Numbered from the stretch's first letter, positions 33,904 through 43,912 are shown. The stretch is DNA of 50,657 nt from an uncultured Actinomycetes bacterium (GCA_937148845.1 CAKZRW010000088.1:1-50657); one strand, 5' to 3'. Made by a program: numbers and translations. The notes: generated by a model not told the origin, from the letters alone.

Positions 33904-36600
33904 GTGGTGCCCGATCCCGTGAGAGCTGTGCGGACGGGAGCTCTGTCCTGGGCCACGGTATGGTTCCTGCGCAGAGCTGGACTGGCCCGTTTTGCTACCG
34001 CTGCGGTCGCCTGTGGTCTGGCTCTGGCAGCGCTGGTAAGGATGCCGTGGCCCTTGACGGTAGGGCTGCTCGTTCTGTCGCTTGCCCTCTCCTTTCTTGG
34101 GGTGGTTTGCCCGCGGTCCCCGAGACTTGCGTCAACCTTCATTTTGCCCGTTGTCTGTCTGGGCATTCTTTCCAGCGCGTTGTTGTGCGGAATTCTGCTG
34201 GGGACCTGGCGGCTTGACGACATCGCTAACAGAGGGCTGCAAGGCCAGCCTGGCCCGCTGCTAGCCACTCGGGTCGTGGTCACTGGGGAGGTAAGCGAGT
34301 CTTCCGGCTGGCAGAGTGCACCGGCCCAGCTCCTTGACAATAAGAAGGCGGTCTATCTGGAGCTGGCGCCGGTAGCTAGCGAAGCACTGGGCATATCGCT
34401 GGTTCAAGGGGATGTGCTTCGGGTGACCGGCAGTCTGCTGCTACCAAGTGGTCCCTCTGCATCCGGTTACGACCAGGCCAAGAGACTAGCCCGGGAGGGT
34501 ATCCATTTGGTCCTGCGTGTCAACGATCCTGACGGCGTCGCTGTCTTGGGAAAACGAGGAGGACTGTCCGGGTTCTTCGACCGGGTGCGAAACCGAGTGC
34601 GCTCCCACCTACGCGCAGGTCCTGAGCCGCGGGCGGGTGAGGTTCTTCTGGGTGCGCTCCTGGGGGAGACGCGAGGGATCGACAAGGCCTGGCTCGAGGC
34701 CTTTCGTCGGGCGGGCACGGCCCATATGTTCTCGGTCAGCGGGCTGCACGTGGCCAGTCTAGTGGCCGTGATGATGATACTGGCCTCGCTCTTTCGGCTT
34801 CCGGCAAGGGTGGGTCTAGTGCTGGGGGCGGCCGCCGCGCTGTTCATGGTGCCTCTAGTGGGTGCCTCTCCCCCTATCGTCCGAGCGACGGCCATGGTGC
34901 TTGTCCTCCTCGTGGGTCGCCTAATGGGGCGCCGACGGGACAGCTGGCAGGCGCTGAGCCTGGCTGCGGTGGTGGTGTTGGGGCTCGACCCGAATGCCGT
35001 GTTCGAAGTAGGTTTCCAGCTCTCCTTCGCTGCCCTCACCGGGATCCTTGCGCTGTCCTCTCGACTCCAACACCGGTTGCGGAGGCTGCCGCACCCAGTG
35101 GCGGCCGGTTTGGCGGTATCGCTCGCCGCCAGCCTGGGTACCACTCCGGTCTCTCTGCTGGTTTTCGGAAGGGCGTCTCTGGTCGGCCCTCTTGCGAATC
35201 TGCTGGTAGTCCCCCTCCTTCCCCTCATCACCGGATTGGGCATGGCGAGCGCGGTGCTCGGCTTCGTGTGGACCGGTTTCAGCGTGGGTCTGGACGCCTT
35301 GGTGTCCGTACCTGTTTACTGGGTGGTCTTGGTCTCCCGAGTGTGCTCCCTTGTGCCTGTACTCGGTCGCGGACAGGTGGGGGCACTGTTGCTCGCAGTC
35401 GGCTGCAGTCTAGCAGCCCTGCCCGCGGCGCTCGCCTTGTGCGGGATGCAGGTGTGCCTTCCTCTGAGGACGCCTCTCGAAAAACGTCTTAACGATTCGC
35501 GGCTGCTCAAGTGGCTGCGGGCTCACCGCCCTCGCCGACGACGGGTGGCCCTCGTTTCTGCGGCGGCGGTGGTCATAGCCGCATTCTCTTGGGGCGGGTT
35601 TCTGTTGCCGCTGGCGGCGCAAGAGGCGAAGTCTGTGGTACTCCGGGCAGTGGGCGAGGGGTGGCCGGACGGGGTAGAGGTGCGGGTGCTCGACGTGGGG
35701 CAAGGTAATGCGGTTCTGGTACGTACTCCCGGGCACAAAGCCCTACTTTTTGACGGCGGCCCGCGTGGGTGCCGGCTGCGCGATCAGCTGGTTTCCCTGG
35801 GGGTTTCCCGTCTCGAGGTCGTCGTTATCTCTCATCCCCACTTGGACCATTTCGGTGGTCTGGCCGAGGTCTTGGACGGCCTTCACCTGGGTGTCCTGGT
35901 GGACAATGTGGTGGTGGAGGGAGCCGCAGGGCACGAGCCAGAAGACCGAGAGGGGGTTCGGGGTGCTTCAACCGGCCAGTCTCAGTCCACGACGCCCGAG
36001 CGGGCGATTTCGAGCCGCTGGACGACAGGCTCCGCTTCCGAGCGCGAGGCGGCGATGTATGTGGAGATGCGAGAGTCGCTCAGAGAGAAAGGTGTTCAGG
36101 TTGCCACGGTGGCCTCTAGCTGGACTCTAGAAGTGGACGGCGTGACAGTGCGTTTCTTTGCTCCTCACCGCCCGTTAGTCATAATGGCTGGAGCCCATCC
36201 TTGGCAGGCCCGAGGGGGACCGCCTAGCGGAGAGGAGCTCAACGCGAGTTCTCTGGTGGCTTTGCTTACCGTGGGTCAAACGGACTTCCTCTTGCCGGGA
36301 GACGCGGAGGCCGAGGTTCTTGAGCGGTACCAGCTGCCTAGCTCGTGCGAGGTCCTTGTGGTTCCGCATCATGGGAGCAGAGGCGCAGTCAGCCCCAGCT
36401 TGCTCGGCAAGGTGGGAGCGTCGCTGGCCATTATTACCGTGGGGAGCAACAATTCTTTCGGCCACCCCGACGCCGCCACTCTTGGCCTGCTGCAAGAAGC
36501 CGTGCCTCTCACGCTGCGCACCGACCACTGCGGTTGGGTATCCTGTGCAGTTGTGAACGACACGATCAGAGTGCGCAGCGAAAGGATACCGGGGCCGTGA
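33904..36600 (+). CDS. comEC: ComEC/Rec2 DNA uptake channel
   Basis: 898 residues. N-terminal helices, a DUF4131 region, then the competence domain with the typical GTAHMFSVSGLHVASL near 275 and GASPPIVRATAM near 320, about ten membrane helices, and from about 590 a metallo-beta-lactamase domain (LDVGQGNAVLV, LLFDGGP, SHPHLDHFGG, and a late VVPHHGSRGAVS). It lets one DNA strand into the cytoplasm; the beta-lactamase domain may degrade the other. Odd: behind VLVDNVVVEG there is an insertion of about 45 polar residues (near 675-720) that is not usual. Starts at GTG 33904; the next GTG is equally possible. Confidence 0.93.
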   Translation: MVPDPVRAVRTGALSWATVWFLRRAGLARFATAAVACGLALAALVRMPWPLTVGLLVLSLALSFLGVVCPRSPRLASTFILPVVCLGILSSALLCGILLGTWRLDDIANRGLQGQPGPLLATRVVVTGEVSESSGWQSAPAQLLDNKKAVYLELAPVASEALGISLVQGDVLRVTGSLLLPSGPSASGYDQAKRLAREGIHLVLRVNDPDGVAVLGKRGGLSGFFDRVRNRVRSHLRAGPEPRAGEVLLGALLGETRGIDKAWLEAFRRAGTAHMFSVSGLHVASLVAVMMILASLFRLPARVGLVLGAAAALFMVPLVGASPPIVRATAMVLVLLVGRLMGRRRDSWQALSLAAVVVLGLDPNAVFEVGFQLSFAALTGILALSSRLQHRLRRLPHPVAAGLAVSLAASLGTTPVSLLVFGRASLVGPLANLLVVPLLPLITGLGMASAVLGFVWTGFSVGLDALVSVPVYWVVLVSRVCSLVPVLGRGQVGALLLAVGCSLAALPAALALCGMQVCLPLRTPLEKRLNDSRLLKWLRAHRPRRRRVALVSAAAVVIAAFSWGGFLLPLAAQEAKSVVLRAVGEGWPDGVEVRVLDVGQGNAVLVRTPGHKALLFDGGPRGCRLRDQLVSLGVSRLEVVVISHPHLDHFGGLAEVLDGLHLGVLVDNVVVEGAAGHEPEDREGVRGASTGQSQSTTPERAISSRWTTGSASEREAAMYVEMRESLREKGVQVATVASSWTLEVDGVTVRFFAPHRPLVIMAGAHPWQARGGPPSGEELNASSLVALLTVGQTDFLLPGDAEAEVLERYQLPSSCEVLVVPHHGSRGAVSPSLLGKVGASLAIITVGSNNSFGHPDAATLGLLQEAVPLTLRTDHCGWVSCAVVNDTIRVRSERIPGP

Positions 36601-37607
36601 GCAAGAGCCCGCCCCCAAGAGCATCGGTTCCTCCGCAGACACAGCCCGTTCGGCCGCTGAAGCCCGCCTACCTCATCTTGGGAGATGACTTCCCCAAGAT
36701 TGAGAGCGCTCTCAAGCGTCTTCGCGAGCGCATCATAAGGGAATCCGGGGGGGATCTTGATATCGCCGAGTTCGAGGCGGGGTCGGTCGCGCCGGCAGTA
36801 GTGGTCAACACGGCCAACACCATGTCTTTTCTGGGCGGGGTGCGCCTGGTACTGGTCAAGAACGTGCAGGTCTGGCAAAAGGCAGAAAAGGAGGTGATCG
36901 CAGCCTACCTCGCCTCACCTGCCCCAGATGCTTGTCTGTGTCTGGTCGCAGAGACTTTGCCTGCAGGAGACCGCCTGCGTTCTGCCATGGAGAAGCACGG
37001 CGAGGTGCTCGAGTATCGGGCGCCCAAGGAGTCCGACCTGCCCCGCTGGCTGCAAGGGGAAGCGGCTCGGCTAGGGGCGAAGCTCGGACCCCGCGAAGCC
37101 CAGCTCATCGTGCAACGCTGCGGGACGAACCAGACTCTCCTGCTCCGAGAGCTGGAGAAACTCAGTCTGTATGCAGGGGAGGAACCCGTCGCAAGTGATG
37201 ACATCGAACTCTTGACCAGCGCCACCGAAGAAGCTCGCATTTTCGATTTGGTAGATGCCCTCGCCCTGGGGCGGGCTCCTTCCGCCTTTCTGGCCGCGAG
37301 CGAACTACTGGGGGCAGGCGAGGACGTCAATATGCTGTTCAACCGCATCTTGCGCCATTTCCAGCAGCTCTCTCGAGTAGCGGCGTTGCGGGAGGAGGGC
37401 TGGAGCCGGGACGCCATCCAGACCGAGCTCAAGCTCAAGCCCTATCCGGCACGCAAACTCTTCGAGCAAGCGGCTTTGCTGGGGGTAGAAGGTGTCGCTC
37501 GTCGACTTGCCGCACTGGCGGAGACTGATGCCCGCCTGAAAGGAATGAGCCCTCTGCCCGAGGACGTGGAGCTCCAGCTTCTTTTGGGCAGGCTTCTAAC
37601 CGCCTAG
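36597..37607 (+). CDS. holA: DNA polymerase III delta subunit
   Basis: 336 residues from the GTG that overlaps the comEC stop (GTGA); AAAGGA lies upstream. It opens the sliding clamp within the clamp loader. The fold begins PAYLILGDDFPKIESALKRLRE, with SFLGGVRLVLVKNVQVW, LLRELEKLSLYAGEEPV near 180-196 and the C-terminal helical collar domain (DVNMLFNRILRHFQQL, PYPARKLFEQA). The frame is open further upstream inside comEC, but that part has no protein character. Order comEA-comEC-holA-rpsT is common in Gram-positive bacteria. Confidence 0.9.
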   Translation: MSKSPPPRASVPPQTQPVRPLKPAYLILGDDFPKIESALKRLRERIIRESGGDLDIAEFEAGSVAPAVVVNTANTMSFLGGVRLVLVKNVQVWQKAEKEVIAAYLASPAPDACLCLVAETLPAGDRLRSAMEKHGEVLEYRAPKESDLPRWLQGEAARLGAKLGPREAQLIVQRCGTNQTLLLRELEKLSLYAGEEPVASDDIELLTSATEEARIFDLVDALALGRAPSAFLAASELLGAGEDVNMLFNRILRHFQQLSRVAALREEGWSRDAIQTELKLKPYPARKLFEQAALLGVEGVARRLAALAETDARLKGMSPLPEDVELQLLLGRLLTA

Positions 37608-37656
37608 GCCGGCGGCCAAGACGAGAGGGTAACGAAAAGAGGGCGGAGAGGAGGGG

Positions 37657-37917
37657 CTAGAGCTGGGACAGAAGCCGTGCCACCCTCGACTTCTTGCGCG
37701 CAGCATTGTTGTCGTGGATCGCCTTGTGCGCGGCAGCCTTGTCGATGGTGGAGGTCAGCTTCTTGGCAGTCTTCGCAGCGGCCTCGGCGTCGCCGACCTT
37801 GATGGATTCGGTCAGGCGCCGGAAGTACGTCTTGATGGACGACTTATAGCGCAGATTCTCCAATCTTTGCCGCTGAGCGACGCGCACTCGTTTACGCTGC
37901 TGCTTGGTGTTTGCCAA
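37657..37917 (-). CDS. rpsT: Ribosomal protein S20
   Basis: 86 residues, basic: ANTKQQRKRVRVAQRQRLEN, SIKTYFRRLTESI, and LTSTIDKAAAHKAIHDNNAARKKSR. It binds 16S rRNA early in 30S assembly. The start is TTG (37915-37917), with GGGAGGGA six bases ahead; the family N-terminus begins at this codon. Escherichia coli rpsT also starts with TTG, which takes part in its autoregulation. On the minus strand, convergent with holA and divergent from murJ. Confidence 0.96.
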   Translation of the reverse strand: MANTKQQRKRVRVAQRQRLENLRYKSSIKTYFRRLTESIKVGDAEAAAKTAKKLTSTIDKAAAHKAIHDNNAARKKSRVARLLSQL

Positions 37918-37953
37918 TCTGGATCCCTCCCGTCTTCCCTTCGAAGCCGCAGG

Positions 37954-37982
37954 AGTTTAGCATAGCCCTCACGCATGGGCAA
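37954..37982 (-). promoter_or_regulatory. rpsT promoter overlapping the murJ start
   Basis: On the minus strand TTGCCC (37977-37982), 17 bases, TAAACT (37954-37959). The -35 element covers the first codons of murJ. On the plus strand TAGCAT (37958-37963) could be the murJ -10 element, placing its transcript start four to five bases before the ATG. The two promoters would overlap back to back. Confidence 0.45.
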
Positions 37983-39591
37983 CGATACTAAGAGACGCCT
38001 CGCCACCGCTGCCTTCTTCCTGGTCCTTGCCACCGCCGGTTCTCGCGTACTGGGCCTGGTCCGGGAGATGGTCATGGTCGGCTACCTGGGCCTGGGACCA
38101 GAGATGGGAGCCTTCACGGTCGCCTCCAAAGTCCCGAACCTGGTGCGTACCCTGCTGGCTGATACGGCCTTGTCCGCTGCCTTCATCCCCGTCTTCTCCA
38201 GTCTGCTTGAGAAAGAGCGGCGGCAAGAGGCCTGGCAGGTGGCTCACACGGTGACCTTCTTGGCTACGGTGGTGCTGGGGATCATCACCGCCCTGGGGAT
38301 GGTATTCGCCCCGCAGGTGGTGAGAGTGGTGGCTCCCGGCTTCGGGGGAGACCAGACCATCATCGATCTCACGGTGCACGTGATGCGGGTCATGTTCCCG
38401 ACTGTGGTGATCATGGGGGTGGCGGGCGTTTTCATGGGCATCCTCAACTCCTACGACCACTTCACTCTGCCGGCCCTGGCTCCCATCGTCTGGAATCTGG
38501 TCATCATCGGAGTGGTGGTGGCGTTTTCCGCCGGGTACGGATTCAAGGCCTTGGCCTGGGGGGTCCTCCTGGGGACCCTAGTCGAGCTCCTGATGCAGAT
38601 ACCGGGAGTGTGGAAGCGGCGCTATCGGGGGGGAGGCGGCTCGACGCTCCGGTTGGTCCTGCGTAGTCCTGAGGTCAGGCGCGTAGGGGTGCTCATCGGG
38701 CCGGTGATACTCAGCCTAGGTATCATCAACTTCAACGCCTTCATAGACACCGTCATCGCCACTCTCATCAGCATTCCGGCGCCCGCAGTGATCGAACGCG
38801 CCTTTCGTCTGTTCCAGCTGCCCCAGGGTGTTTTCGCCATCGCCATCGGCACTGTGCTCTTCCCGGCTCTGTCCCGTCACGCCGCTGCTAAGCGCCTTGC
38901 CGAGTTCAGGGAAGACCTTTCCTTGGGGATGCGCCAGATCTTCTTCGTCACCCTACCCTTCGCCGTTCTCTTCGTAGTGCTGGCGGTACCGACCATCCGG
39001 CTGATCTATGAGCACGGCAAGGTGACTGCAGAGGACACCTTGCAGGTCGCTTCGGCTCTGACCTTCTTCAGCGTGGGCATGTCCTTCGTGAGCGTCAACA
39101 CTCTCTTGAACCGCGCTTTCTACAGTATCCAGAAGCCGTGGCTGCCGCTTGTGGTGGGTGTCATCAACCTGGGCTTGAACGCCGGCCTTGATCTCCTTCT
39201 TTATAAACCCCTGGGGGTGGGCGGCATCACCCTGTCCACCTCCCTGGTAAGCACTTTCAACTTCTTTGCTCTCGTCTTCCTGCTGCGCCCGCGTCTGGGG
39301 GGAGTAGACGGCCGGCGCGTGCTCATAATGGTCGGAAAGTCACTGCTCGCCCTGCTCCCTCTGGCGGCTGTCGCTTACTTCGTCTGGTTCGGAGCGGACA
39401 GGGTCCTCGGTCGGGCGGTCTGGGCCCAAGTAGTGTCGGTGGGGGCGGCCTACGTCTTGGCGGGGGCGACCTACTGTGCGGCAGCTTGGGCTCTGCGCAT
39501 GCCGGAACTGAGGACCGTGCTGAACGTGGTCCGCCGCCGGCGCCAAACCGCTAGGCCGACCGAGGTCCCCAGCGGCGTCGACAACGAGTAG
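37975..39591 (+). CDS. murJ: Lipid II flippase MurJ (MviN)
   Basis: 538 residues with about fourteen membrane helices. Family signatures: SRVLGLVREMVMVGYLG near 23-40, KVPNLVRTLLADTALSAAFIPVF near 56-80, the RAFRLFQLPQGVFAIAIGTVLFPALSRHAA segment near 275-305. It moves lipid II across the membrane for peptidoglycan synthesis. No ribosome site is visible before the ATG, which fits a near-leaderless mRNA. Its position between rpsT and lepA, which are often close together, is not the common one. Confidence 0.94.
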   Translation: MGNDTKRRLATAAFFLVLATAGSRVLGLVREMVMVGYLGLGPEMGAFTVASKVPNLVRTLLADTALSAAFIPVFSSLLEKERRQEAWQVAHTVTFLATVVLGIITALGMVFAPQVVRVVAPGFGGDQTIIDLTVHVMRVMFPTVVIMGVAGVFMGILNSYDHFTLPALAPIVWNLVIIGVVVAFSAGYGFKALAWGVLLGTLVELLMQIPGVWKRRYRGGGGSTLRLVLRSPEVRRVGVLIGPVILSLGIINFNAFIDTVIATLISIPAPAVIERAFRLFQLPQGVFAIAIGTVLFPALSRHAAAKRLAEFREDLSLGMRQIFFVTLPFAVLFVVLAVPTIRLIYEHGKVTAEDTLQVASALTFFSVGMSFVSVNTLLNRAFYSIQKPWLPLVVGVINLGLNAGLDLLLYKPLGVGGITLSTSLVSTFNFFALVFLLRPRLGGVDGRRVLIMVGKSLLALLPLAAVAYFVWFGADRVLGRAVWAQVVSVGAAYVLAGATYCAAAWALRMPELRTVLNVVRRRRQTARPTEVPSGVDNE

Positions 39592-39620
39592 GCCTGCCGG
39601 GCGCCTCCCGGGCTTTCCGG

Positions 39621-39626
39621 TAGAAT
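39621..39626 (+). promoter_or_regulatory. -10 element for a near-leaderless lepA transcript
   Basis: TAGAAT ends nine bases before the lepA ATG, so transcription would start about three bases ahead of it. I see no ribosome site there and no strong -35 hexamer. Similar arrangements stand before murJ and nrpR. Confidence 0.35.
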
Positions 39627-39635
39627 ACGTCCCCC

Positions 39636-41456
39636 ATGGCACGGTTTGAACACATCCGCAACTTCTGCATCATCGCCCACATCGACCACGGCAAGTCGAC
39701 GTTGGCTGACCGTATCCTCGAGATCACGAACACGGTCTCGGAGCGGGAGATGCGGGAGCAGGTGCTCGACCGTATGGACCTGGAGCGGGAGCGAGGTATC
39801 ACCATCAAGGCGCAGGCAGTCCGGGTCTACTACACCGCGGAGGACGGACGGGAATACCAATTCAACCTGATCGACACGCCGGGACATGTGGACTTCACCT
39901 ACGAGGTCTCACGGAGTCTGGCCGCTTGCGAGGGCGCTATCTTGGTGGTCGATGCCACTCAGGGAGTGGAGGCGCAGACGCTGGCGAATACTCTGTTGGC
40001 TCTAGAGAACGATCTGGAGCTGGTGCCCGTGCTCAACAAGATCGACCTTCCAGGGGCAGAACCGGAACGACGGGCGGAAGAAATGGCCGCGGTCATAGGT
40101 TGCCCGCGCGCGGAAATCCTCAAGATCTCGGCCAAGACGGGGGAAGGGGTCCCGGCAGTGCTCGAGGCTGTGGTCAAGCGCATCCCTCCCCCCGGTGGTG
40201 AACTGGAGGCTCCGCCGAGGGCACTCATCTTCGACTCTGTCTACGACCAATACCGGGGCGTGGTGGCCTTCGTGCGCATGCGGGACGGCAGTTTCCAGAA
40301 GGGCGACCCCGTGTTGGCCATGGCCGCTGGGCGCCGTAGCGAGATAGAGGAAGTCGGCATTTTCAGTCCTGACATGCGGAAGACCGATGTCCTACGTGCG
40401 GGTGAGGTCGGCTACATCATCCCTGGCATCAAAGAGGTTGCCGATTTGCGTGTAGGTGACACTCTTACCAACGCGGCAAGACCGGCAGCCGAGCCCCTAC
40501 CGGGTTATCGCGAGATCACGCCCATGGTCTTCTGTGGCTTGTTCCCCATCGATGGTGAGGACTACCCGGCTTTGCGCGAAGCCCTGGAGAAGCTCAAGCT
40601 GAACGATGCCTCCTTGTTTTTCGAGCCGGAGACCTCGAAAGCTCTGGGCTTCGGCTTTCGGTGTGGCTTCTTGGGCTTGCTGCACATGGATATCGTGAAG
40701 GAGCGGCTGGAGCGTGAGTTCGGGCTTGAGCTCTTGGCCACCACGCCGAACGTGCGCTACGAAGTGGAGCTCGTCACCGGCGAAGTGCTGGTGGTCAGCA
40801 ACCCGGTCGATTTCCCAGCGGCTGCCCGCATCAAGGAAGTGAGGGAGCCGTACGTGGCCGCGAGCATATTCTTGCCAGCCGAGTTCGTGGGGTCAGTCAT
40901 GGAGCTCTGTACAGACAAGCGGGGGCGGTTCCGGCACATGGAGTACCTGACGGCAGACCGAGTGCGGCTGGAATACGATCTTCCGCTGGCGGAAATCGTG
41001 CTCGATTTCTTCGATCTGCTCAAAACCCGTAGCCGCGGCTACGCCAGTTTCGACTACGAGCTGAAGGATTATGAGCCGGGAGATCTGGTGCGTCTCGACA
41101 TCCGTATCGCCGGTGAGGTGGTGGATGCCCTCAGTCTCATCGTGCACGCCGACCGTGCTTACACGGTGGGGCGGGGTCTGGTCGAGAAGCTGCGCAAGAA
41201 GATCCCACGCCAGCTCTTCGAGGTGGCTATCCAGGCGGCGGTAGGCAGTCGTATCATCGCCCGGGAGACCTTGCCGGCTTTGCGTAAAGATGTACTGGCC
41301 AAGTGTTATGGCGGCGACATCACCCGCAAGCGCAAGCTCTTGGAGAAGCAGAAGGCCGGGAAGAAGAGGATGAAGATGGTGGGTACGGTGGAGATCCCGC
41401 AGGACGCCTTCCTGGCGGTCTTGGAGCTGGGCGAGAGCAAGGAGGGCAAACGGTGA
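39636..41456 (+). CDS. lepA: Elongation factor 4 (LepA)
   Basis: 606 residues, usual length. GTPase motifs: AHIDHGKST (G1), [13 protein letters not shown] (G2), DTPGHVDF (G3), NKIDLP (G4), SAKTGEG (G5). The LepA-specific C-terminal domain ends [28 protein letters not shown]. It acts on ribosomes, back-translocating or helping assembly and initiation under stress. The last codons overlap the start of a small membrane protein gene (GTGA). Confidence 0.97.
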   Translation: MARFEHIRNFCIIAHIDHGKSTLADRILEITNTVSEREMREQVLDRMDLERERGITIKAQAVRVYYTAEDGREYQFNLIDTPGHVDFTYEVSRSLAACEGAILVVDATQGVEAQTLANTLLALENDLELVPVLNKIDLPGAEPERRAEEMAAVIGCPRAEILKISAKTGEGVPAVLEAVVKRIPPPGGELEAPPRALIFDSVYDQYRGVVAFVRMRDGSFQKGDPVLAMAAGRRSEIEEVGIFSPDMRKTDVLRAGEVGYIIPGIKEVADLRVGDTLTNAARPAAEPLPGYREITPMVFCGLFPIDGEDYPALREALEKLKLNDASLFFEPETSKALGFGFRCGFLGLLHMDIVKERLEREFGLELLATTPNVRYEVELVTGEVLVVSNPVDFPAAARIKEVREPYVAASIFLPAEFVGSVMELCTDKRGRFRHMEYLTADRVRLEYDLPLAEIVLDFFDLLKTRSRGYASFDYELKDYEPGDLVRLDIRIAGEVVDALSLIVHADRAYTVGRGLVEKLRKKIPRQLFEVAIQAAVGSRIIARETLPALRKDVLAKCYGGDITRKRKLLEKQKAGKKRMKMVGTVEIPQDAFLAVLELGESKEGKR

Positions 41457-41659
41457 CCGTGGGTTACTTGGTCCTGGGGATACTACTGGTGGTGATGGGA
41501 GGGGCCCAGACCTGGCTGCGACACACCACCCCCGAAGCCGATGCCGCCCGCAGAGGGGTGCGAAGCGGGAAGGCCTGGAACAAGTGGACCGCGATACAAG
41601 GACCTATCGCTGTCGGGCTGGGCATCGTGCTCATCGTCCTGGGCGTCATGGGTCGGTAA
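41453..41659 (+). CDS. Small two-helix membrane protein of unknown function
   Basis: 68 residues. Start GTG 41453 overlaps the lepA stop, with AAGGAGG seven bases ahead. Two hydrophobic helices (about 3-19 and 49-66) flank a basic, Trp-containing loop ([20 protein letters not shown]). Clear coupling to lepA and a good ribosome site support it as a real gene. No family is recognised. Confidence 0.75.
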   Translation: MTVGYLVLGILLVVMGGAQTWLRHTTPEADAARRGVRSGKAWNKWTAIQGPIAVGLGIVLIVLGVMGR

Positions 41660-41732
41660 GAAGGGCCCTTGAGTCGGTCCGGGAGCGGGAGGGGTAGCGC
41701 GGCCTGCGGCCGGTAGAGGGGAGACTGCGACC

Positions 41733-42905
41733 GTGGCACCGTCGGTGACGCATCTTTACGTCCATGTGCCGTTCTGCCGCTCGCGGTGCGGCTACTGTGA
41801 CTTCGCCTCCGAGCCCATCGGTCCGCACCTGGAAGCGCGACGGGTCGAGCGCTACTTGGAGGTCATGGGGGAGGAGCTCACGGGTTGGGTGCACCGGGGT
41901 GTGGGGCCTTTTGCCACTATCTACGTGGGGGGTGGGACCCCGACCGTCTTGCCGCGGGCTCCGCTCCTCGAGCTGGTGGCTCGTCTCAAACAGTTGCAGG
42001 CGGGCGTGGCCTGTCGGGAGCTCACGCTCGAAGCGAATCCCGGGACCGTCGACGCTGAGTTGTTACAAGCCTTGGCTAGCTCGGGCGTGACGCGACTTTC
42101 ACTCGGGGTCCAGTCGTTCTCGCCTCGTCTGCGGGAAGCGCTCGGACGGGCTGTGGAGCAAGAGGAGATCGAATCAGCATTCGTAGCTCTGGCCGAGGCA
42201 GGCTGGGAGGACTGGAACCTAGACCTGGTCTTCGGCATTCCCGGGCAGGACTGGGAACTGGCGGCGGCCGACTTGACCGCTGCCGTGGAGGCCGGCCCGA
42301 CACACATTTCACTATATGACCTCAGCTACACCCCGGAATATGCCGCCTGGGTGAGAAGGACGCGCGGCGCCGGCGCCCGCAGGGCGGCCGGCGCCTTCGC
42401 TGAGCGGTATCTGGAAGCGGCGGTAGCGCGGCTGGAGGCAGCCGGCTACCGCCGCTACGAGATCTCCAACTTTGCGCGACCGGGGTACGAATGCCGGCAC
42501 AACCTGGCCTACTGGAGAGGCGAGGATTACCTCGGGGTGGGCGCCTCTGCGGTCTCCACGGTGGGCCTGGTGCGGTGGATCAATCCGCGCAGCGTCGCGG
42601 ACTACCTAGAGGGTGTGCCGCCGCAGGTGGAAAGGCTCAGCGGGCGGACCAGGCTATGGGAGAAGGCTATGCTGGGCTTGCGGACGCAGGAAGGGGTAGA
42701 AGAAGCGGCAGTGTCGCCGGTGCTCGACCAAAGGTGGCTGGCGCGACTGCTCGAACAGGGGTGCGTGCGCAAGCGCTATGGTAGACTTTGCCTGCATCCG
42801 ACATACTTGAATGTCAGTAATGCTGTGCTTTCGACCCTGCTTTGTGATCCTGATGAAGGTCGACAAGAGCCATGGCACTCACCGAGAGACAACGAACGAT
42901 CCTGA
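41733..42905 (+). CDS. hemW: Heme chaperone / radical SAM HemW-like protein
   Basis: 390 residues. The radical SAM cluster motif is FCRSRCGYCDF (Cys 15, 19, 22), followed by YVGGGTPTVLP (SAM binding), LEANPGTVD, LSLGVQSF and DLVFGIPGQ. HemW, once annotated as oxygen-independent coproporphyrinogen oxidase HemN, carries heme for insertion into respiratory proteins. It lacks the extra N-terminal features of true HemN. The GTG start has GAGGGGAGA upstream. The end overlaps the hrcA start by 34 bases. Confidence 0.9.
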   Translation: MAPSVTHLYVHVPFCRSRCGYCDFASEPIGPHLEARRVERYLEVMGEELTGWVHRGVGPFATIYVGGGTPTVLPRAPLLELVARLKQLQAGVACRELTLEANPGTVDAELLQALASSGVTRLSLGVQSFSPRLREALGRAVEQEEIESAFVALAEAGWEDWNLDLVFGIPGQDWELAAADLTAAVEAGPTHISLYDLSYTPEYAAWVRRTRGAGARRAAGAFAERYLEAAVARLEAAGYRRYEISNFARPGYECRHNLAYWRGEDYLGVGASAVSTVGLVRWINPRSVADYLEGVPPQVERLSGRTRLWEKAMLGLRTQEGVEEAAVSPVLDQRWLARLLEQGCVRKRYGRLCLHPTYLNVSNAVLSTLLCDPDEGRQEPWHSPRDNERS

Positions 42906-43912
42906 ACGCGGTAACCGAGCGCTACATAGACACCGGTTGGCCGGTATCTTCCAAGGAGCTGGTCGGTAGGGCGGGCCTGCGCTGTTCCTCTTCGACGGTG
43001 CGGAACGAGTTCGCGGTGCTTGAGGAGCAAGGTTATCTTACCCATCCGCACACCTCTGCCGGCCGGATACCGACCGATCTGGGCTACCGGGAGTTCGTAG
43101 ATCATCTGTTGAGCTCGTTTTCGCGCCGGTCGCGAGGGGCCGCCGTGTCCCCGGTCAAGCTGCAGCCCGAAGACCTGACAGGCGAGATCGACACTGCTCT
43201 CCAACAGGTGACCGAGGCCATGTCCCGCGCCACCAATCTGTTGGCGCTGGCGCTGGCTCCGCGGGTAAGTGGGGCCCGTCTCTGTCATGTCGAGCTGCTC
43301 CGCCTGCAACCCACCGAGCTCATGTACGTCTTCATCCTTTCGACTGGACGGGTCATGAAAGGTGTTATCGAGTGGCCGCAGGTGGTGGATCTGGGGTTGG
43401 TGGAATGGGCCCGGACCTACCTTAACGAAATGCTGGACGACCAGCTGCTCACCACTCGCCTTATCCGACGGGTCCTGGAGAATCCGGAGCTGAGCGCGCG
43501 GGAGGCGGCTTTCCTGCGGGAGCTGGAACCAGCCTTCTCCAAGCTAGTCGATGAGCAGTACCAGGAAGAGCTGTTCGTAGGTGGGACCTCGCGACTGTTG
43601 CAGGAGTCGCGGCTGAAGGACGTCTCCTCGCTCCGTGACCTCTTGGCTCTGCTCGAAGAGAAGTACCTGCTGCTCCAAGTGCTGAGAGCTGCTCTTGGGG
43701 CAGGGTCGGTCGTCGTGCGCATCGGTCGCGAGCATGAAGCCGAGGCCTTGCAGCGGTTCTCTCTGGTGGCAGCGAGCTACGGTCTGCCGCAACGACCTCT
43801 GGGGACAGTCAGTCTGGTGGGGCCTACGCGCATGGATTACGAAGCGGCCATAACCACTGTGCGCGAGACAGCCCAATCCCTGTCGGAGTTGGTGGGAGAG
43901 CGTTACGAGTGA
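42872..43912 (+). CDS. hrcA: Heat-shock repressor HrcA
   Basis: 346 residues. Winged helix at the N-terminus (LTERQRTILNAVTERYIDTGWPVSSKELVGR, then CSSSTVRNEFAVLEEQGYL and HPHTSAGRIPTDLGYREFVD), then GAF-like domain and the ending GPTRMDYEAAITTVRETAQ. HrcA represses class I heat-shock genes by binding CIRCE, TTAGCACTC-N9-GAGTGCTAA. I see no CIRCE before hrcA; dnaK and groEL are elsewhere, so the operator may be there. TAGACT at 42782-42787 could be a -10 element inside hemW. dnaJ follows 15 bases after. Confidence 0.95.
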   Translation: MALTERQRTILNAVTERYIDTGWPVSSKELVGRAGLRCSSSTVRNEFAVLEEQGYLTHPHTSAGRIPTDLGYREFVDHLLSSFSRRSRGAAVSPVKLQPEDLTGEIDTALQQVTEAMSRATNLLALALAPRVSGARLCHVELLRLQPTELMYVFILSTGRVMKGVIEWPQVVDLGLVEWARTYLNEMLDDQLLTTRLIRRVLENPELSAREAAFLRELEPAFSKLVDEQYQEELFVGGTSRLLQESRLKDVSSLRDLLALLEEKYLLLQVLRAALGAGSVVVRIGREHEAEALQRFSLVAASYGLPQRPLGTVSLVGPTRMDYEAAITTVRETAQSLSELVGERYE

